In this document: positions 62,861 to 64,000 of the stretch, piece by piece
Numbering within the stretch: position 1 is the first letter of the stretch
How the letters are laid out: each line of letters starts with the position of its first letter
Origin: DATAOG01 sp963753685
Lineage (GTDB): Bacteria; Pseudomonadota; Alphaproteobacteria; Geminicoccales; Geminicoccaceae
DNA: 64,000 nt
Direction: 5' to 3'
Assembly (NCBI GenBank): GCA_963753685.1
Contig: CAVWDE010000010.1
Span: forward strand, 248,001 to 312,000
Notes under the pieces: generated by a model
Seen by the model: only the letters and a program-made list of their open reading frames with translations
Databases searched by the model: none
What the model was told of the DNA's origin: nothing
Position numbers and translations under genes: made by a program

Positions 62861-64000
62861 ATGCCCAATGTTGTCGTCATCGACGATCGGGTGACCAATC
62901 GGAACATACTGACCCGGTTGGCTGCCTCGGTCGAGGAGGGGGTCCGGGTCAAAGCATTCGCCAGCCCGCAGGCGGCCCTCAATTCGGCCCTCGGCGCGCT
63001 CCCGGACCTGGTGATCACCGACTACAAGATGCCGGGCATGGATGGCGCGGACTTCATCCGGGCCTTCCGGGCCCTGCCGGGGGCAGCTGACGTCCCGGTC
63101 GTGGTGGTCACGGTCTACGAGGATCGGAGCTACTGCTACCAGGCGCTGGAGGCCGGCGCGACCGATTTCCTGCTGAGCCCGGTCGACCACGTCGAGTTCC
63201 GCGCCCGGGCGCGCAATCTGCTGACCTTGCGCAAGCAGCAGAAGCTCCTGGAACAGCGCGCCTTTGAGCTCCGGCGCGAACTGGTGTCGAGCAGCGAGCA
63301 GCACGAGGCGGCGTTGCGCGCCAGCGAGCTGCGCCTGCGCCGCCTGATCGACGCGGTCCCCGCGACCATCAGCGCGGTCGACCGCAGCGGCCGGCTGACC
63401 GTGATCAACAGCGCCCACCAGCAGGTCTATGGCATCGACCCCGCGAGCGCGATCGGCCGCACCCTGGAGCAGGTCTACGGCGAGGAGTACGCGACCCGGC
63501 AGCTCGTTCTCAATGCCAAGGTGTTCGAGACCGGCGAGACCCTGCCGAGCTTCGAGCAGGAGGTGACCTGTCCGATCTCCGGCAAGGAACACGTCCTGCT
63601 GACCACCAAGTCGCCGCTGCTCGACGACGCCGGGCGGGTCGCCGATGTCGTCACGGTGTCCCTGGACATCACCGAGCAGAAGTGGACCGAGGCCCAGATG
63701 CGCCATCAAGCCGGCCACGACGCGCTCACCGGCCTGCCGAACCGGGCGCTGTTCCGCGACTACCTCGACCAGGCGCTGGCCCGGGCGCGCCGGAGCGGCG
63801 GGGTCGTGGCGCTGCTGCTGCTCGATCTGGACCGGTTCAAGGGCATCAACGACGCCTTCGGCCTGCCGTGCGGCGATCTGCTGCTCAAGGCGGTCGCCGA
63901 GCGCCTGCACGCCTGCCTGCGCGAGACCGACGCGATCGGCCGGCTGGGCGGCGACGAGTTCGTAATCCTCCAGACCGACGTGCGCGGCCCCGACGAGCCA
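62861..64000 (+). CDS. Response regulator with REC-PAS-GGDEF domains, 3' end beyond the window
   Basis: First 380 codons of a signalling protein that probably makes or controls c-di-GMP. REC domain (1-120): acidic pair D8/D9, phospho-acceptor Asp54 in ITDYKMPGMDG and Thr84; the conserved Lys is replaced by Ser106 in DFLLSPVDH. A coiled linker precedes a PAS domain (about 155-275, with IDAVPATISAVDRSGR). GGDEF starts at HDALTGLPNRALF, with the signature GGDEF at 363-367 intact. An EAL domain may follow outside the window. The ATG at 62861 opens directly with the REC strand (MPNVVVIDD). Confidence 0.92.
   Translation, partial: MPNVVVIDDRVTNRNILTRLAASVEEGVRVKAFASPQAALNSALGALPDLVITDYKMPGMDGADFIRAFRALPGAADVPVVVVTVYEDRSYCYQALEAGATDFLLSPVDHVEFRARARNLLTLRKQQKLLEQRAFELRRELVSSSEQHEAALRASELRLRRLIDAVPATISAVDRSGRLTVINSAHQQVYGIDPASAIGRTLEQVYGEEYATRQLVLNAKVFETGETLPSFEQEVTCPISGKEHVLLTTKSPLLDDAGRVADVVTVSLDITEQKWTEAQMRHQAGHDALTGLPNRALFRDYLDQALARARRSGGVVALLLLDLDRFKGINDAFGLPCGDLLLKAVAERLHACLRETDAIGRLGGDEFVILQTDVRGPDEP

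Overview
The window is a high-GC, densely coded bacterial chromosome segment that looks like an alphaproteobacterium, probably from the Rhodospirillales/Geminicoccales side. The support is the order EnvC-like / S41 protease / divergent polysaccharide deacetylase / RppH, an ELM1-family protein, small proteins resembling DUF6898 and DUF6867, a gene-transfer-agent type holin/endolysin pair, and a complete liv operon. I saw no rRNA, tRNA or CRISPR array.

Layout. 1-0.9 kb: the 3' end of flhB. 1-7.3 kb: a Lap-type module, with a periplasmic LapG-like cysteine protease, a type I secretion ATPase and membrane-fusion protein on the minus strand, and a TolC-like channel on the plus strand. 8-12.4 kb: a cell-envelope/RNA cluster of EnvC-like factor, CtpA protease, polysaccharide-deacetylase-like protein and RppH, then ELM1-like. 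13.9-20.9 kb: MetY, a GMC oxidoreductase, a CoA-binding protein and an enoyl-CoA hydratase, the holin/endolysin pair and a Tag-family glycosylase. 21-22.5 kb: a WcaJ-type exopolysaccharide-initiating transferase with a direct-repeat upstream region. 22.8-26.4 kb: a ynjBCD-type ABC importer. 26.5-32.3 kb: small metabolic and membrane genes, then a Gtr-like glycan-modification cassette (GT2, polytopic protein, GtrA). 32.4-38 kb: livHMGF, a DUF6867-like gene and livK, ended by a strong terminator. 38.3-42.5 kb: MeaB and DNA polymerase I. 43.2-51.2 kb: an accessory glycan region with a large discoidin/six-hairpin protein, a GH94-type pseudogene, a GH144-like enzyme, a sulfatase remnant and an intact sulfatase. 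51.8-64 kb: mixed genes including a CNPC-repeat protein, a penicillin acylase, a ZntB-like transporter, endonuclease V, a FIST protein and the start of a REC-PAS-GGDEF protein.

Most notable points. DNA polymerase I has lost all four carboxylates of its proofreading site and carries Tyr at the position that controls dideoxynucleotide discrimination. Three genes (EnvC-like, CtpA, ZntB-like) carry single-base indels; three of the four are an extra T that, once removed, leaves a GANTC site, which raises the possibility of consensus errors at methylated CcrM sites rather than gene loss. The 43-51 kb region holds two true gene relics: a GH94/cyclic-beta-1,2-glucan-synthase-type fragment with several frame changes, and a sulfatase C-terminus.

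Functions are assigned from motifs and family knowledge by reading the translations; no database search was run.
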